A stretch of DNA of 64,000 nucleotides from DATKJS01 sp964551995 (lineage in GTDB: Bacteria; Acidobacteriota; Aminicenantia; Aminicenantales; Saccharicenantaceae), in contig CAZKFD010000020.1 in NCBI GenBank assembly GCA_964551995.1, positions 7,932 through 71,931 on the forward strand. Reading direction: 5' to 3'. The position numbers were made by a program, and so were the translations under genes. The notes beneath the pieces were generated by a model. It saw only the letters and a program-made list of their open reading frames with translations. It did no database searches and was not told the DNA's origin. Below are positions 16,009 through 24,549 of the stretch, in pieces (the stretch's first letter is position 1; each line of letters begins with the position of its first letter).

Positions 16009-19000
16009 ATGAACAAAGCCGGTAAGATAATCGTTGTAACATGCGTGTGCATCGGGCTCCTGGCCGCATTGCCGGGCCTCTCCGCCCAAACGACTCCGTT
16101 GCGTGATCAGATCGCCCAGCACGAACAAAAGCTCGCCGCGGCCCGCGCGCAGCAGAACACGAGAAGCGTCGTGCTGGAGCTGATCGCCCTCGGCTATCTG
16201 TACCGGCAGGCGGGGAAGATGCAAAAGGCCCTGGATTGCCTGAACGAAGCCCTGCCCATCGAACAGAAAGCGGGCAACCAGCCGACCCAGGCCATGACGA
16301 TGAACATCATGGGCCGGGCGTACAGCGACCTCGGGCAGGAAGAGAAGGCCCTGGAGTTGTTCAATCGCGTGCTGCCCATTTGGCGCTCGCTGGGCTTTCG
16401 CCAGGGCGAAGCCAACACGCTGAACAATATGGGCCGGACCTACAACAATCTGGGAAAGAGAGAGGAGGCCCTGAAGTGCCTCAACGAGGCCCTCGCGATT
16501 TGGCGAGAGCAGCGCAACAATCCGCAGGGCCAGTCGGGCAGCCACATGAGCCAGCTTATGGCCATGAGGCGGCTGAACCAGATCCTGCCGAACGTCCGGG
16601 ACGCAAGCGGGCCCTCCGGCGAAGCCAGCACGCTCGACAACATCGGCAGGACGTATTCCGAGATGGGCCGGGACCAGGAGGCGCTGGGGTACTTCAACCA
16701 GGCCCTCCCGCTCTGGCGGGACGGGGGAGAACGGGGAGGCGAAGCGCTCACGCTGAACAACATGGGCCGGGCCTACGCCGACTTGGGACAGAAGCAGGAC
16801 TCGCTCGATGCCTTCAACAAGGCGCTCGGCATCTGGCGCGAGGTCGGCAACCGCCAGGGCGAAGCGCTGACGCTCAACAACATGGGCCGGCTGTACAGGG
16901 ACCTCGGCCAACAGCAGACGGCTTTGGATTATTACAACCAGGCGCTGCCCGTATGGCGGGAAGTCGGCAACCGCAACGGCGAGGCCCTGGCACTGAACGA
17001 TATCGGCCGGGCCTACGCCGACCTCAACCAGGGACGCAAGGCGCTTGAATTCCTGAATCAGTCCCTGGCCATCTGGCACGAAACCCACGGCCGGCGCGGC
17101 GAAGCCACGACGCTGACCAATATGGGCCGGGCCTACGCCGAGCTGGGAGATAGGGACAAAGCGATGGAGGTCGACAATCAGGCGCTGGCCATTTGGCGCG
17201 AAGTGCAGGACCGGCGCGGCGAGGCGCTCGCGCTGAACCTCATCGGCAGGTCCTACTCCGCCGAGAAAGAGCCGGAAAAGGCCCTGGCGAACAAGCTGGC
17301 CGCCCTGGCTCTGGCCAAGGCCGCGGGCGACCCGGAGATCGAGGGGGGCATCGAAACCTCGCTGATGATTACCTTCCGCGACCAGCAGCGGCTGGACGAG
17401 GCGATCCTGTTCGGGATGGACGCGGTGAACTCCTTTCAACAGATCCGGAAAAACATTTCCGGGATGGACAAGGACCTGCAGACCGGTTTTGTCCAGTCCA
17501 AGTCGGAGACCTATCGCATGCTGGCTGAGCTGCTCGTCCAGGCCAACCGGCTCGCGGAGGCCGAACAGGTCCTGGACCTGCTGAAGGAGCAGGAGCTGAA
17601 GGAGGTCGTCCGGGGAGCGGCCGACAAGCCGGAAGCCAAGCTGCAACCGCTCGAGCTGAGCCCCGCCCAGCAGGCTGCGCAGACGGAGCTCGAGGCTCCA
17701 GAAAAGACAGCCGCGGCGCTGATGGATGAGAGCGCGGAATACGCGGCCCTGCGGGCCAAGGCGACACGGACCTCCGAGGAGGAGGCCCGGATGAAGGCCC
17801 TCGAGGCGAAAATCGAAGCGGCAAACGCGGATGTTTCGGACTTTTTCAAAAAATCGCTCTATCCGCAGCTGGCGCAGAAGGCGGGGACACAGGATGCGAA
17901 TGCCCTGTTGAGCCAGGAGAAATCCGAAGTCAGCCGTCTGCAGAACACGCTGGTGGAACTGGGGCCGGAGGTCATGGGTATCCGCTTCCTCCTCGGCGAC
18001 GAACGCGCGTACGCGATCATCGTCACGGCCCAGGGGCGCAAAAAGTTCGAGCTCAAGGGGACCCCGGCGGAACTGCACAGCAAAGTGCTGCAGGTGAGGG
18101 ACGACCTTCGCACTCCCTCGTCCGATCCCAAGCCCCACCTGGCGGAGCTCTACGCGATGGCCATCGCTCCATTCGCCGACGAATTGAGCGCTCTCGAGCG
18201 GAGCCTCGAAGGAAAGGGTCGCGTCCCGACGCTTCTGTGGTCGCTCGACGGGGTGATGCGCTACCTACCCATGGCTGCGATGTTCGACGGCCGGCACTAC
18301 CTGGCCGAGCGGTTCAACAACATCCTGTTCACTCCCGAGAGCTATGGGCACATGACAACGTCCGCCGACGAGAGCAAGGTCTCGCTCCATGTCCTGGCGA
18401 TGGGCCTTTCGAAGAGCTACGGAGGCCTCCCCGCCCTGCCGGGGGTGCTGCCGGAGCTCGAGGCCGTGGCGCACGACCCCGCCGTGCCCGACTCTCACGG
18501 CCCTATGGACGGCGTCCTTCTTTACGACGAGCGGTTCACGTATGCCGCCCTGAAGACCGAACTCGGCTCGGGGACGACGTTTCCCGTCGTCCACATCGCC
18601 AGCCACTTCGTTCTCGAGACGGGAAGCGGAACTGAGCCCTACCTGATGCTCGGCGGGGACAGCGCCGGCGTGCCGGAGGGGTATCCTCTGACCCTCTCGA
18701 CGCTCGAGGACTCGGCCATCAACTTTCACGGGACGCGGCTGCTGACGCTCTCGGCCTGCAGCACGGCGAAGGGCGACGTGGCCCAGGACGGACTGGAGAT
18801 GGACAGCCTGGGGATGGTCGCCCAGCAGAAAGACGCCGAGGCCGTGCTGGCCACGCTGTGGGACGTGAACGACGCGAGCACGAGCCGCATCATGAGCGAC
18901 TTCTACGCCCTTTGGGTCAAGGCGCCCGCCGAGGGAAAAGCGGAGGCCCTTCGGCAGGCCCAGCTGGCCTTCCTCCGGGGGGCCGCCGTCTCTTCGAATA

Positions 19001-19116
19001 ACGGAAGCGGCCGCGGTGCAAAAGCCGCGGCTGCCCCGAATTCGGCCCCCGCCGCGTCCGGCTATGCTCATCCGTATTACTGGGCGCCGTTCGTCCTGAT
19101 CGGAAACTATAAGTAG
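16009..19116 (+). CDS. Exported TPR-CHAT protein (second paralogue)
   Basis: A 1035-residue protein starting at the ATG at 16009 behind GGAGGG (the open frame extends to 15925). The signal peptide spans about residues 1-25 (ending LPGLSAQ). About nine TPR units follow, each with a LNNMGRAYADLG core, then an Ala/Glu-rich coiled coil (about residues 530-620) and a C-terminal CHAT domain. The catalytic pair is His866 (HIASHF) and Cys917 (LSACSTAKG). The protein ends with YAHPYYWAPFVLIGNYK, nearly identical to the end of the 6678-10481 paralogue (YSHPYYWAPFILIGNWK), so the two share an origin. It probably forms an operon with the Tat-exported protein upstream. Expected role: partner-gated cleavage of an envelope protein. 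Confidence 0.9.
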   Translation: MNKAGKIIVVTCVCIGLLAALPGLSAQTTPLRDQIAQHEQKLAAARAQQNTRSVVLELIALGYLYRQAGKMQKALDCLNEALPIEQKAGNQPTQAMTMNIMGRAYSDLGQEEKALELFNRVLPIWRSLGFRQGEANTLNNMGRTYNNLGKREEALKCLNEALAIWREQRNNPQGQSGSHMSQLMAMRRLNQILPNVRDASGPSGEASTLDNIGRTYSEMGRDQEALGYFNQALPLWRDGGERGGEALTLNNMGRAYADLGQKQDSLDAFNKALGIWREVGNRQGEALTLNNMGRLYRDLGQQQTALDYYNQALPVWREVGNRNGEALALNDIGRAYADLNQGRKALEFLNQSLAIWHETHGRRGEATTLTNMGRAYAELGDRDKAMEVDNQALAIWREVQDRRGEALALNLIGRSYSAEKEPEKALANKLAALALAKAAGDPEIEGGIETSLMITFRDQQRLDEAILFGMDAVNSFQQIRKNISGMDKDLQTGFVQSKSETYRMLAELLVQANRLAEAEQVLDLLKEQELKEVVRGAADKPEAKLQPLELSPAQQAAQTELEAPEKTAAALMDESAEYAALRAKATRTSEEEARMKALEAKIEAANADVSDFFKKSLYPQLAQKAGTQDANALLSQEKSEVSRLQNTLVELGPEVMGIRFLLGDERAYAIIVTAQGRKKFELKGTPAELHSKVLQVRDDLRTPSSDPKPHLAELYAMAIAPFADELSALERSLEGKGRVPTLLWSLDGVMRYLPMAAMFDGRHYLAERFNNILFTPESYGHMTTSADESKVSLHVLAMGLSKSYGGLPALPGVLPELEAVAHDPAVPDSHGPMDGVLLYDERFTYAALKTELGSGTTFPVVHIASHFVLETGSGTEPYLMLGGDSAGVPEGYPLTLSTLEDSAINFHGTRLLTLSACSTAKGDVAQDGLEMDSLGMVAQQKDAEAVLATLWDVNDASTSRIMSDFYALWVKAPAEGKAEALRQAQLAFLRGAAVSSNNGSGRGAKAAAAPNSAPAASGYAHPYYWAPFVLIGNYK

Positions 19117-19120
19117 GGAA

Positions 19121-19135
19121 CAGGGCGCAGCCCTG
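19121..19135 (+). terminator. Short hairpin after the second TPR-CHAT gene
   Basis: CAGGGC, a GCA loop and GCCCTG form a 6-bp stem directly after the stop codon. There is no T-tract, so it may be only a 3' stabilising hairpin. Confidence 0.25.
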
Positions 19136-19304
19136 CCCGATATCCGCCCGCGTCCGGACGGCGGGAAGACTCGGAAGGACGTATCGGTCCGGAACCCCCG
19201 TGTGGACGGGGCCGCCATCCGTGCTGGATTCCGGCGGCGAAATCCCGCATAATACCGGAAGGTGGATTGTTTCAGCCAAGGCGGCAGGGAGGAGGCTAAT
19301 AAAA

Positions 19305-19796
19305 ATGAAGGGACTTATCCTGTTCCGAAGCCACTACGGCAACACCAAGCAGGTCGCGGAGGCGATCGCCGGCCAGATCAGCGTTCTCGGCCACGAATCC
19401 GTCGTCCAGGACCTTCGCCGCAGGCTTCCCGATCTCCAGAGCTTCGACTTCATCCTCATCGGCGCACCGACGAGGATGGCGCGCGTCACGCGGAAGGCCG
19501 TGCGCGCTCTGAAGCGCCTGCGCAAGCGGTGCCTGGGGGACAAGCCCCTGGCGGTCTTCGACACCTACGGGCCGGTGCCGTCCGAGCCCCGGGAACTGGA
19601 AAAAGCGAAAAAGTGGCTCTACCCGGGAGCCGCCGGCATCCTGCAGACCGCGGCTAAAGCGCAGGGCCTGAACGTCTACCCCAACGCGCTGCGCTGCGAA
19701 GTCGCGGGGATGAAAGGACCGCTGAAGGATAAGGAGCTGGATCGCGCCGCCGCCTTCGCCAAGGAGTTCCTAGCCGCGCTTGCGCCTGCCTCATAG
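19305..19796 (+). CDS. Flavodoxin-like protein
   Basis: A 163-residue flavodoxin-fold protein. Start 19305 (MKGLILF) follows GGAGG by nine bases; the open frame extends upstream to 19200 without support. The FMN phosphate-binding loop is visible near the N-terminus as RSHYGNTKQVA, and a DFILIGAPTRMARVTRKAV segment matches the second FMN-contacting region. No signal peptide is present, so it is cytoplasmic. It probably carries electrons or binds FMN in a redox reaction; the partner is unknown, and the neighbours give no hint. Two hairpins lie downstream between it and the convergent gene. Confidence 0.82.
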   Translation: MKGLILFRSHYGNTKQVAEAIAGQISVLGHESVVQDLRRRLPDLQSFDFILIGAPTRMARVTRKAVRALKRLRKRCLGDKPLAVFDTYGPVPSEPRELEKAKKWLYPGAAGILQTAAKAQGLNVYPNALRCEVAGMKGPLKDKELDRAAAFAKEFLAALAPAS

Positions 19797-19811
19797 GCGG
19801 GCCGCGCGAAA

Positions 19812-19862
19812 TTGCGGAAACTGTTTTCCGCAACGTGGCGCCCGCCGGCGGGAACGGGCGCC
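19812..19862. terminator. Two hairpins between convergent genes
   Basis: First hairpin: TTGCGGAAA (19812-19820), 4-nt loop, TTTCCGCAA (19825-19833), a perfect 9-bp stem. Second: GGCGCCCG (19837-19844) pairs with CGGGCGCC (19855-19862). Neither has a clear T-tract, but the position between two convergent stop codons fits bidirectional termination. Confidence 0.45.
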
Positions 19863-19870
19863 GTCTCCTC

Positions 19871-20122
19871 CTAAGTGACCTTGAACACCGAGTCGTTCGG
19901 GTGGACCTTCTCGTCGACCTTAAGCGCCACGTCCTGTCCCGGCTTCGCCTCGGAGACGTTCTGGTGCTCGATCTGGAGGGAGTTCACCGTCTGCGTGAAA
20001 TCGACCGAATGCCCGAGGAAGTGGAGCGTATCGCCGACCCGAATCGTCTCCGTCAACTCCAACACGGCGACGGAGATGCGGTCGAAGTAATGTGTCACTT
20101 TGCCGACGCGGGTTTCAGACAT
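19871..20122 (-). CDS. Translation elongation factor-like (EF-Tu domain 2-like) protein
   Basis: An 83-residue protein beginning at 20122 (MSETRVGKV), with GAGGAGG just upstream; the longer open frame to 20161 lacks a ribosome binding site. The whole protein matches a single beta-barrel like domain 2 of EF-Tu: VGKVTHYFDRISVAVLEL, then IRVGDTLHFLG, then a QIEHQNVSEAKPGQDVALKV segment typical of the barrel. It lacks a GTPase domain. Small stand-alone copies like this are widespread, sometimes beside U32 peptidase genes; their function is not established. A TGTTATACT extended -10 element at 20197-20205 (minus strand) may drive it. Confidence 0.8.
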   Translation of the reverse strand: MSETRVGKVTHYFDRISVAVLELTETIRVGDTLHFLGHSVDFTQTVNSLQIEHQNVSEAKPGQDVALKVDEKVHPNDSVFKVT

Positions 20123-20196
20123 GATGGCCTCCTCATAAAACCCGTTTATTCCTAGGCCCAATCCCCCTGCCGAAACTCATCCGGCTCTCCATTTTC

Positions 20197-20205
20197 AGTA
20201 TAACA
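20197..20205 (-). promoter_or_regulatory. Possible extended -10 promoter of the EF-Tu domain 2-like gene
   Basis: Minus-strand TGTTATACT (TGn plus TATACT). A TTGACA lies upstream but only 14 bp away, so only the extended -10 is counted. Confidence 0.3.
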
Positions 20206-20258
20206 CAATCCTCTCCTGTCAAGACCGACATTTTCTTTTGCCGCCAGCCGGCGCGCCC

Positions 20259-23081
20259 TCAGGATCCCGGCGCGGGCGGCAGTGCGTTCCAGTTGAGGAG
20301 CGCGTTCCAGAGGAACCGGTAGTCGGAGCGGTTGAGGTCCCTGTGGATAGGTTCGAAGTTGTAGGCGATGACGCGGCCCTTCCCTGCGGGAAGGTCCAAG
20401 ATCGCCGGCCGGCCCTCGAGGTCGTCCTCCCCTTTCAGGGCTCCGGCGACAAGCATCCTGGACTCCTCCTTCTTGGCCTGCTCCACAGCGTCCTTCGGCA
20501 GTCCGGACTCCGTCGGCGTCTCCTCGCGGTCCTCCGCCCGCTGCTTCGTGCCCCACTGGAGAACAACCCCGCCCCTGTCGGCGACGGCGATATCGTAGAC
20601 GGGCAACCCCGTGCGGAAGGCGGAAGTCACTTCCGGATAGCCGTACGCCAGCGGATGGTCCGGCCGCACGAACTTCACCCTGAGTTCGGAGCCCGGCGTG
20701 AAGAACGCCCCCGGCTTCCGATAGACGTCCCGGACCAGGCCTCCCTCGAGGGGAAGTGCCGAGCCGTTGCCGAGCGTAATGAGCAGCCCGCCGTCGGCAA
20801 GGTACCGCGCCAGGTTGGCCATGCCCGCCCAGCCGATCCCGCCCGTGATATCGTCGGAAGCGTCCGGGACGCCGAGGCTGGGGTATTCCGCGGTCTTCGT
20901 GTAGGCGAGCGGCGCGTACTTCTTGTCGATCCCGAGGATCTGGTCCTGGAGCCCCAGGTAGTTGTGGGGGAAGATGATGACGTCGTAGCGCTCGTGAAGG
21001 CCCCCGGCCCGGATATCGTCGTCCCGGATATAGCTGTAGGGGATTTTCTCACGGTCGAGCACGTAGCGGACCCACCCGGTCGCCTCGGTGTCCTCCCATG
21101 TGTGCCAGACAGCGAGACGCGGGAGCTTCGATTCGTGGCGGGAAACATCGGGGACCGCGGGAGCGCTGTCGAAATCCAGAGCCAGCTCGGCCGCAGCCTG
21201 CTGCAACGCCTCCGCCAGCCCGCCCTGGCCGGCCAGGATCCAGGATCCGGCCGGATACTCGGTTTTGCCTGACCGGAACGGCTTCTCGGCGATCTCGACC
21301 CTGAACGGCGCCAGCCGGCTCCGGAGCGCGAGCAGCGCCTCCTGCCCCGTATCTCTCAGCAGATAGACGGGGCCGGCCCCCCTCACCTGGCTCGGGACCG
21401 CGAAATCCGGCCGGAGCGGCTCGCTCTTCACACCCATGATTTTCGCGTCGTCGATCCTCTTGGCTTCGACGCCGTAGTGCATCGGCAGGGCCCAGGAGAC
21501 ATCGTCATAAGGCTCGTAGGGCGTGTCGGCCGGATACATCTGGGGAACGAGCAAGTCGACGGCGTAGTTCCGGTAGGGCTGGTCGAGCCTCACGAGATAG
21601 GTCCCGGCGGGGAACTCCCCCTCCTGGACCTTGAACGCCGCACTCGCCCGCGAGACCTCGATCCCTTGTATCATGAGGAGCCGGACCATCTCGGCGGCGC
21701 GGAGGCGGTCTCCCCGGTCTTCGCGGATGGCGAAGGCGAAGGGGCTTCCCTTGACCCCCTTCTGCCACGAGTTATAGCCCTTGCGGTAGAAATCGCGGAG
21801 CATCTCTTTGGCGTTCCTGGCTGTATAGTCGAGGATGGCCAAACATCCGGTCTGCATGTAGTTCGTGTTGTCCCGCAACGACCAGCGGAACTTCCGGGGC
21901 GGCGGGAGCGGCCGGTACCACTCCCGGCTCGTCACGGGCTTGTCGACGTAGCGCTCCTCGTTCGGGCGGAGGACGCGGTCCATCGTCTCGGCCGAGCCGT
22001 TCCCGTAAGTCTCGTAGCCGCGGCCGATGCTGTTGTGGTTGACGGCGAACGAATCGAGGTAGTGGTATGTCCAGCCTTCGCCGAATCCCCACGTCCAGAC
22101 GCCGGGCATGCCCATCGACGTCAGGGCCTCGATCTCGGCGAAGGCCATCGCGAACAGTTCGTCGATGAGGATCGGGTCGAGGTTGGCGTTGTAGGGTCCC
22201 GTGCCGTTCCAGGTGTGGAGGAGCGGGATCGATTCGTGGAGGTCGTGGATGACGGTCGGGTGGAAGTCGAAGAACATCCGGGTCACGGCCCGCGTCACCT
22301 CGAGGGACTGCTGGTGCGTGTCGCGGTTGTTATCGTGGAAGACGTAGTGGCCCCAATACGGCGGCGAGACCGGCGGCAGGCGGTCGTAATCGGTCTTGCC
22401 CTTGAGATAGCGGTAGAACCAATCCACCATTCTGTCGCGGCCGTCCGGCTCCGAAACGGGATTGATGAGGACGACGGCCGCCCGCCGGATCTCCCGGATC
22501 ATCGGCTGCTCGGAAACCGCAAGCCGGTAGACGAGCTCCATGGCCATCTCGGAGCTCCCCGTCTCCGTGGAGTGGAGCCCCGCGTTGAAATAGTAGATAG
22601 GCCGAGCCGCAGCGATCAGCGCCTCGGCCGCCGCCGGGGTCGTGTTCCTCGGGTCGGCGAGGGCAGCGGTCGCCGCCTTGAGCTTGTCGAGGTCGCGGAT
22701 CCCCTCCTCGTCCGAAACGATGGCGAGGATAATGTCCCTCCCTTCTTCGCTCCGGCCGATGACCTGGACGCGGACCCGGGGCGAGGCTTCGGCTAGCTTG
22801 CGGAAGTATCCGTAGATCTTGGCCGTCGTCGAGAGCTCTCCCTCGGCGCCGACGATGTGGCCGAGGTACTGCGTCGGCGAGGGCACCGTGTCCGAAGCGG
22901 GGACATACGCAACCCAGGGGTTGCCGAAACGCGCTTCGGTCGTGAGTTTCGCGATAGCCTCGACCGAGCCCTTCTCGGGCGTGTCGGGGGCGTAGGGGTT
23001 CTTGACCTCCATCGCCGCAAAAATGGACAGGGAAGCGCATAAAAAGGCCAACATCCAAACGAAAGAGAAGGTTTTTTTCAT
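20259..23081 (-). CDS. Exported zinc carboxypeptidase, peptidase family M14, with extended C-terminal domain
   Basis: A 940-residue exported metallocarboxypeptidase. The signal peptide covers residues 1-23. The catalytic M14 domain lies in about residues 60-400: GRSEEGRDI, the zinc motif HxxE as His170-Ser-Thr-Glu173 in AGLHSTETG, the NNRDTH segment carrying the substrate-binding Asn-Arg, and a further His pair in VIHDLHES (His279/His282), one of which should be the third zinc ligand. The ~500 remaining residues form a second part with a glutamine-amidotransferase-like look (LITLGNGSALPLEGGL; AGKGRVIAYNFEPIHR), as in many Acidobacteriota M14 proteins. It removes C-terminal residues from peptides in the periplasm or medium. 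GAGGAGGATG precedes the start. Confidence 0.9.
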   Translation of the reverse strand: MKKTFSFVWMLAFLCASLSIFAAMEVKNPYAPDTPEKGSVEAIAKLTTEARFGNPWVAYVPASDTVPSPTQYLGHIVGAEGELSTTAKIYGYFRKLAEASPRVRVQVIGRSEEGRDIILAIVSDEEGIRDLDKLKAATAALADPRNTTPAAAEALIAAARPIYYFNAGLHSTETGSSEMAMELVYRLAVSEQPMIREIRRAAVVLINPVSEPDGRDRMVDWFYRYLKGKTDYDRLPPVSPPYWGHYVFHDNNRDTHQQSLEVTRAVTRMFFDFHPTVIHDLHESIPLLHTWNGTGPYNANLDPILIDELFAMAFAEIEALTSMGMPGVWTWGFGEGWTYHYLDSFAVNHNSIGRGYETYGNGSAETMDRVLRPNEERYVDKPVTSREWYRPLPPPRKFRWSLRDNTNYMQTGCLAILDYTARNAKEMLRDFYRKGYNSWQKGVKGSPFAFAIREDRGDRLRAAEMVRLLMIQGIEVSRASAAFKVQEGEFPAGTYLVRLDQPYRNYAVDLLVPQMYPADTPYEPYDDVSWALPMHYGVEAKRIDDAKIMGVKSEPLRPDFAVPSQVRGAGPVYLLRDTGQEALLALRSRLAPFRVEIAEKPFRSGKTEYPAGSWILAGQGGLAEALQQAAAELALDFDSAPAVPDVSRHESKLPRLAVWHTWEDTEATGWVRYVLDREKIPYSYIRDDDIRAGGLHERYDVIIFPHNYLGLQDQILGIDKKYAPLAYTKTAEYPSLGVPDASDDITGGIGWAGMANLARYLADGGLLITLGNGSALPLEGGLVRDVYRKPGAFFTPGSELRVKFVRPDHPLAYGYPEVTSAFRTGLPVYDIAVADRGGVVLQWGTKQRAEDREETPTESGLPKDAVEQAKKEESRMLVAGALKGEDDLEGRPAILDLPAGKGRVIAYNFEPIHRDLNRSDYRFLWNALLNWNALPPAPGS

Positions 23082-23214
23082 GGATTCTCATCCTCCTCCA
23101 ACAGAGAATTTCCGATCTCGGGCGGATTCGCGGCTATGCGTGAGCGTACCGCGCCGGTGTCCGAGGAGGCACGCATGGGAGGAGCATAGCCTCAGCGCTC
23201 CGGGAAAGTCAAGG

Positions 23215-24549
23215 TCAGTTCTGGAAGAAGACGAGCGTCTTTGGCGGGATGGATTTCTCCTCGATGCCGTCGCCGCTCAGGATGCGGCCATCGGGCAGGC
23301 GGTAGAACGTCGACGGATAGTTCCAGCGCGCCCCGACGACGGTATAAGCCGGTCGCCGGGCCTGCACGCATCCGCCGTAGGTGTAGCCGACGAGGAGCCG
23401 CGTCCCCTTGGGCGGGTCCGCGAGCAGCCTTTTGAGCGAGGCACTCGCCGCGAGCTCCGCACCCGTGCGGATGAGGCCGTCCGGAAAGAAGTAGATGGTG
23501 CTGCTCGACGCGGACGCGTCCCCGGCCAGCTCCCGGACCGTATCCCCGTCCTTGCCGATCTCGAGAAACCCCTCGAAGCCCTGTTCCGGGTCTTCGGTCG
23601 AGAGCAGAACGCGCGTCCCGGCGGGAATCTTGTTCCAGTCCGTGACCTCGTCGCCGCGGAGGCGGCTGCCGTTGGGCAGAATATACGTGGTGTCCGACCA
23701 GTTATATCGGTCGCGCGCAATGTTCCAGGCGTTCTGCCTGGGGCCGACCACGCCTGTCTCGCCGTCATCGGCCGCCGGCGCCTGCTGCGCGCCGCCCGAC
23801 GCCGGCACAGAGACCGCCAGGGCCTGGGCGGGCGCGGACGGAGAGGGATAGAGCATCGCCTGCAGCTCCGGGTCGCCAACGCTCAGCCGGCCTGCGGCGA
23901 CATCGGGATCCTGGGAGGGCTGGGCCAGGAGCCCGAGGCGGCGGCGGACGTCGGGCCGGGCGAAGATCATGCCGCACCGTTTGCGGCCACGGTGGTTCGA
24001 CGAGTGGAAGCGGTTGGGGCTCCCGTAGGCGACCATCGAATGCGTCAGGACGTTTCTGTCGTCGACGCGGTAGAGGCTCTTCAGCTGACGGAGCAGCTCG
24101 GCCAGGGCCTCGTACTGGGCGGGGGTGATGTCGCGGTTCCAGGTGCCGACGACCTCGATCCCGATCGAGCAGTCGTCGAGGTTGCTCCTCCCCGCCCACA
24201 TGCTCCGGCCCGCGTGCGTCGCGATCCTGTCGCGATCGATGACCCGGTAGACTTTTCCCGACGTCGTCACGAAGTAGTGGGTCTCACCGTAGCGCCAGAC
24301 CTTGTTGAGGGAGCCCTCCGCCGCGCCTTCGGTCGTGTGAAGGATGATGTACTGGGTTCCGGGCCGGTGGGGCCGTTTCCCGTTGAGGAGACTGAGATGG
24401 TCTGAGATCGAAAGCCCTTTCGCCACGGCGCCCTGCGACCCCGTGCCTATCCCCATGAGGACGAGGGCTGCGGCGAATGCGACGCCAGCGAAACGAAAGC
24501 CGCCCCGCGCCGGGGACGCCGCCGCGCGGGGCCCTTTCAGACGGTCCAT
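23215..24549 (-). CDS. N-acetylmuramoyl-L-alanine amidase (Amidase_2/PGRP type) with three C-terminal LPNG/LPDG repeats
   Basis: The start at 24549 (MDRLKGPRA) was chosen over the longer frame, whose upstream part only shadows the oxidoreductase gene; it overlaps that gene by 13 bases, so the two are co-translated. An N-terminal hydrophobic segment (about residues 18-38) predicts export. The amidase domain (about residues 60-210) has the zinc-site His71 (YIILHTTEG), THAGRSMW, DDCSIGIEVVG, and the C-terminal NHRGRKRCG. It cleaves the bond between muramic acid and the peptide stem. The C-terminal ~200 residues hold three copies of a unit with the core YxLPNGxxLxG...IPxGTRVLL (about residues 275, 345 and 420), possibly a wall-binding domain. 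Confidence 0.85.
   Translation of the reverse strand: MDRLKGPRAAASPARGGFRFAGVAFAAALVLMGIGTGSQGAVAKGLSISDHLSLLNGKRPHRPGTQYIILHTTEGAAEGSLNKVWRYGETHYFVTTSGKVYRVIDRDRIATHAGRSMWAGRSNLDDCSIGIEVVGTWNRDITPAQYEALAELLRQLKSLYRVDDRNVLTHSMVAYGSPNRFHSSNHRGRKRCGMIFARPDVRRRLGLLAQPSQDPDVAAGRLSVGDPELQAMLYPSPSAPAQALAVSVPASGGAQQAPAADDGETGVVGPRQNAWNIARDRYNWSDTTYILPNGSRLRGDEVTDWNKIPAGTRVLLSTEDPEQGFEGFLEIGKDGDTVRELAGDASASSSTIYFFPDGLIRTGAELAASASLKRLLADPPKGTRLLVGYTYGGCVQARRPAYTVVGARWNYPSTFYRLPDGRILSGDGIEEKSIPPKTLVFFQN

Noticed and set aside
15703..18138. 811-codon minus-strand frame opposite the second TPR-CHAT gene
   Set aside because: It only mirrors the TPR repeats in reverse and lacks any start signal.
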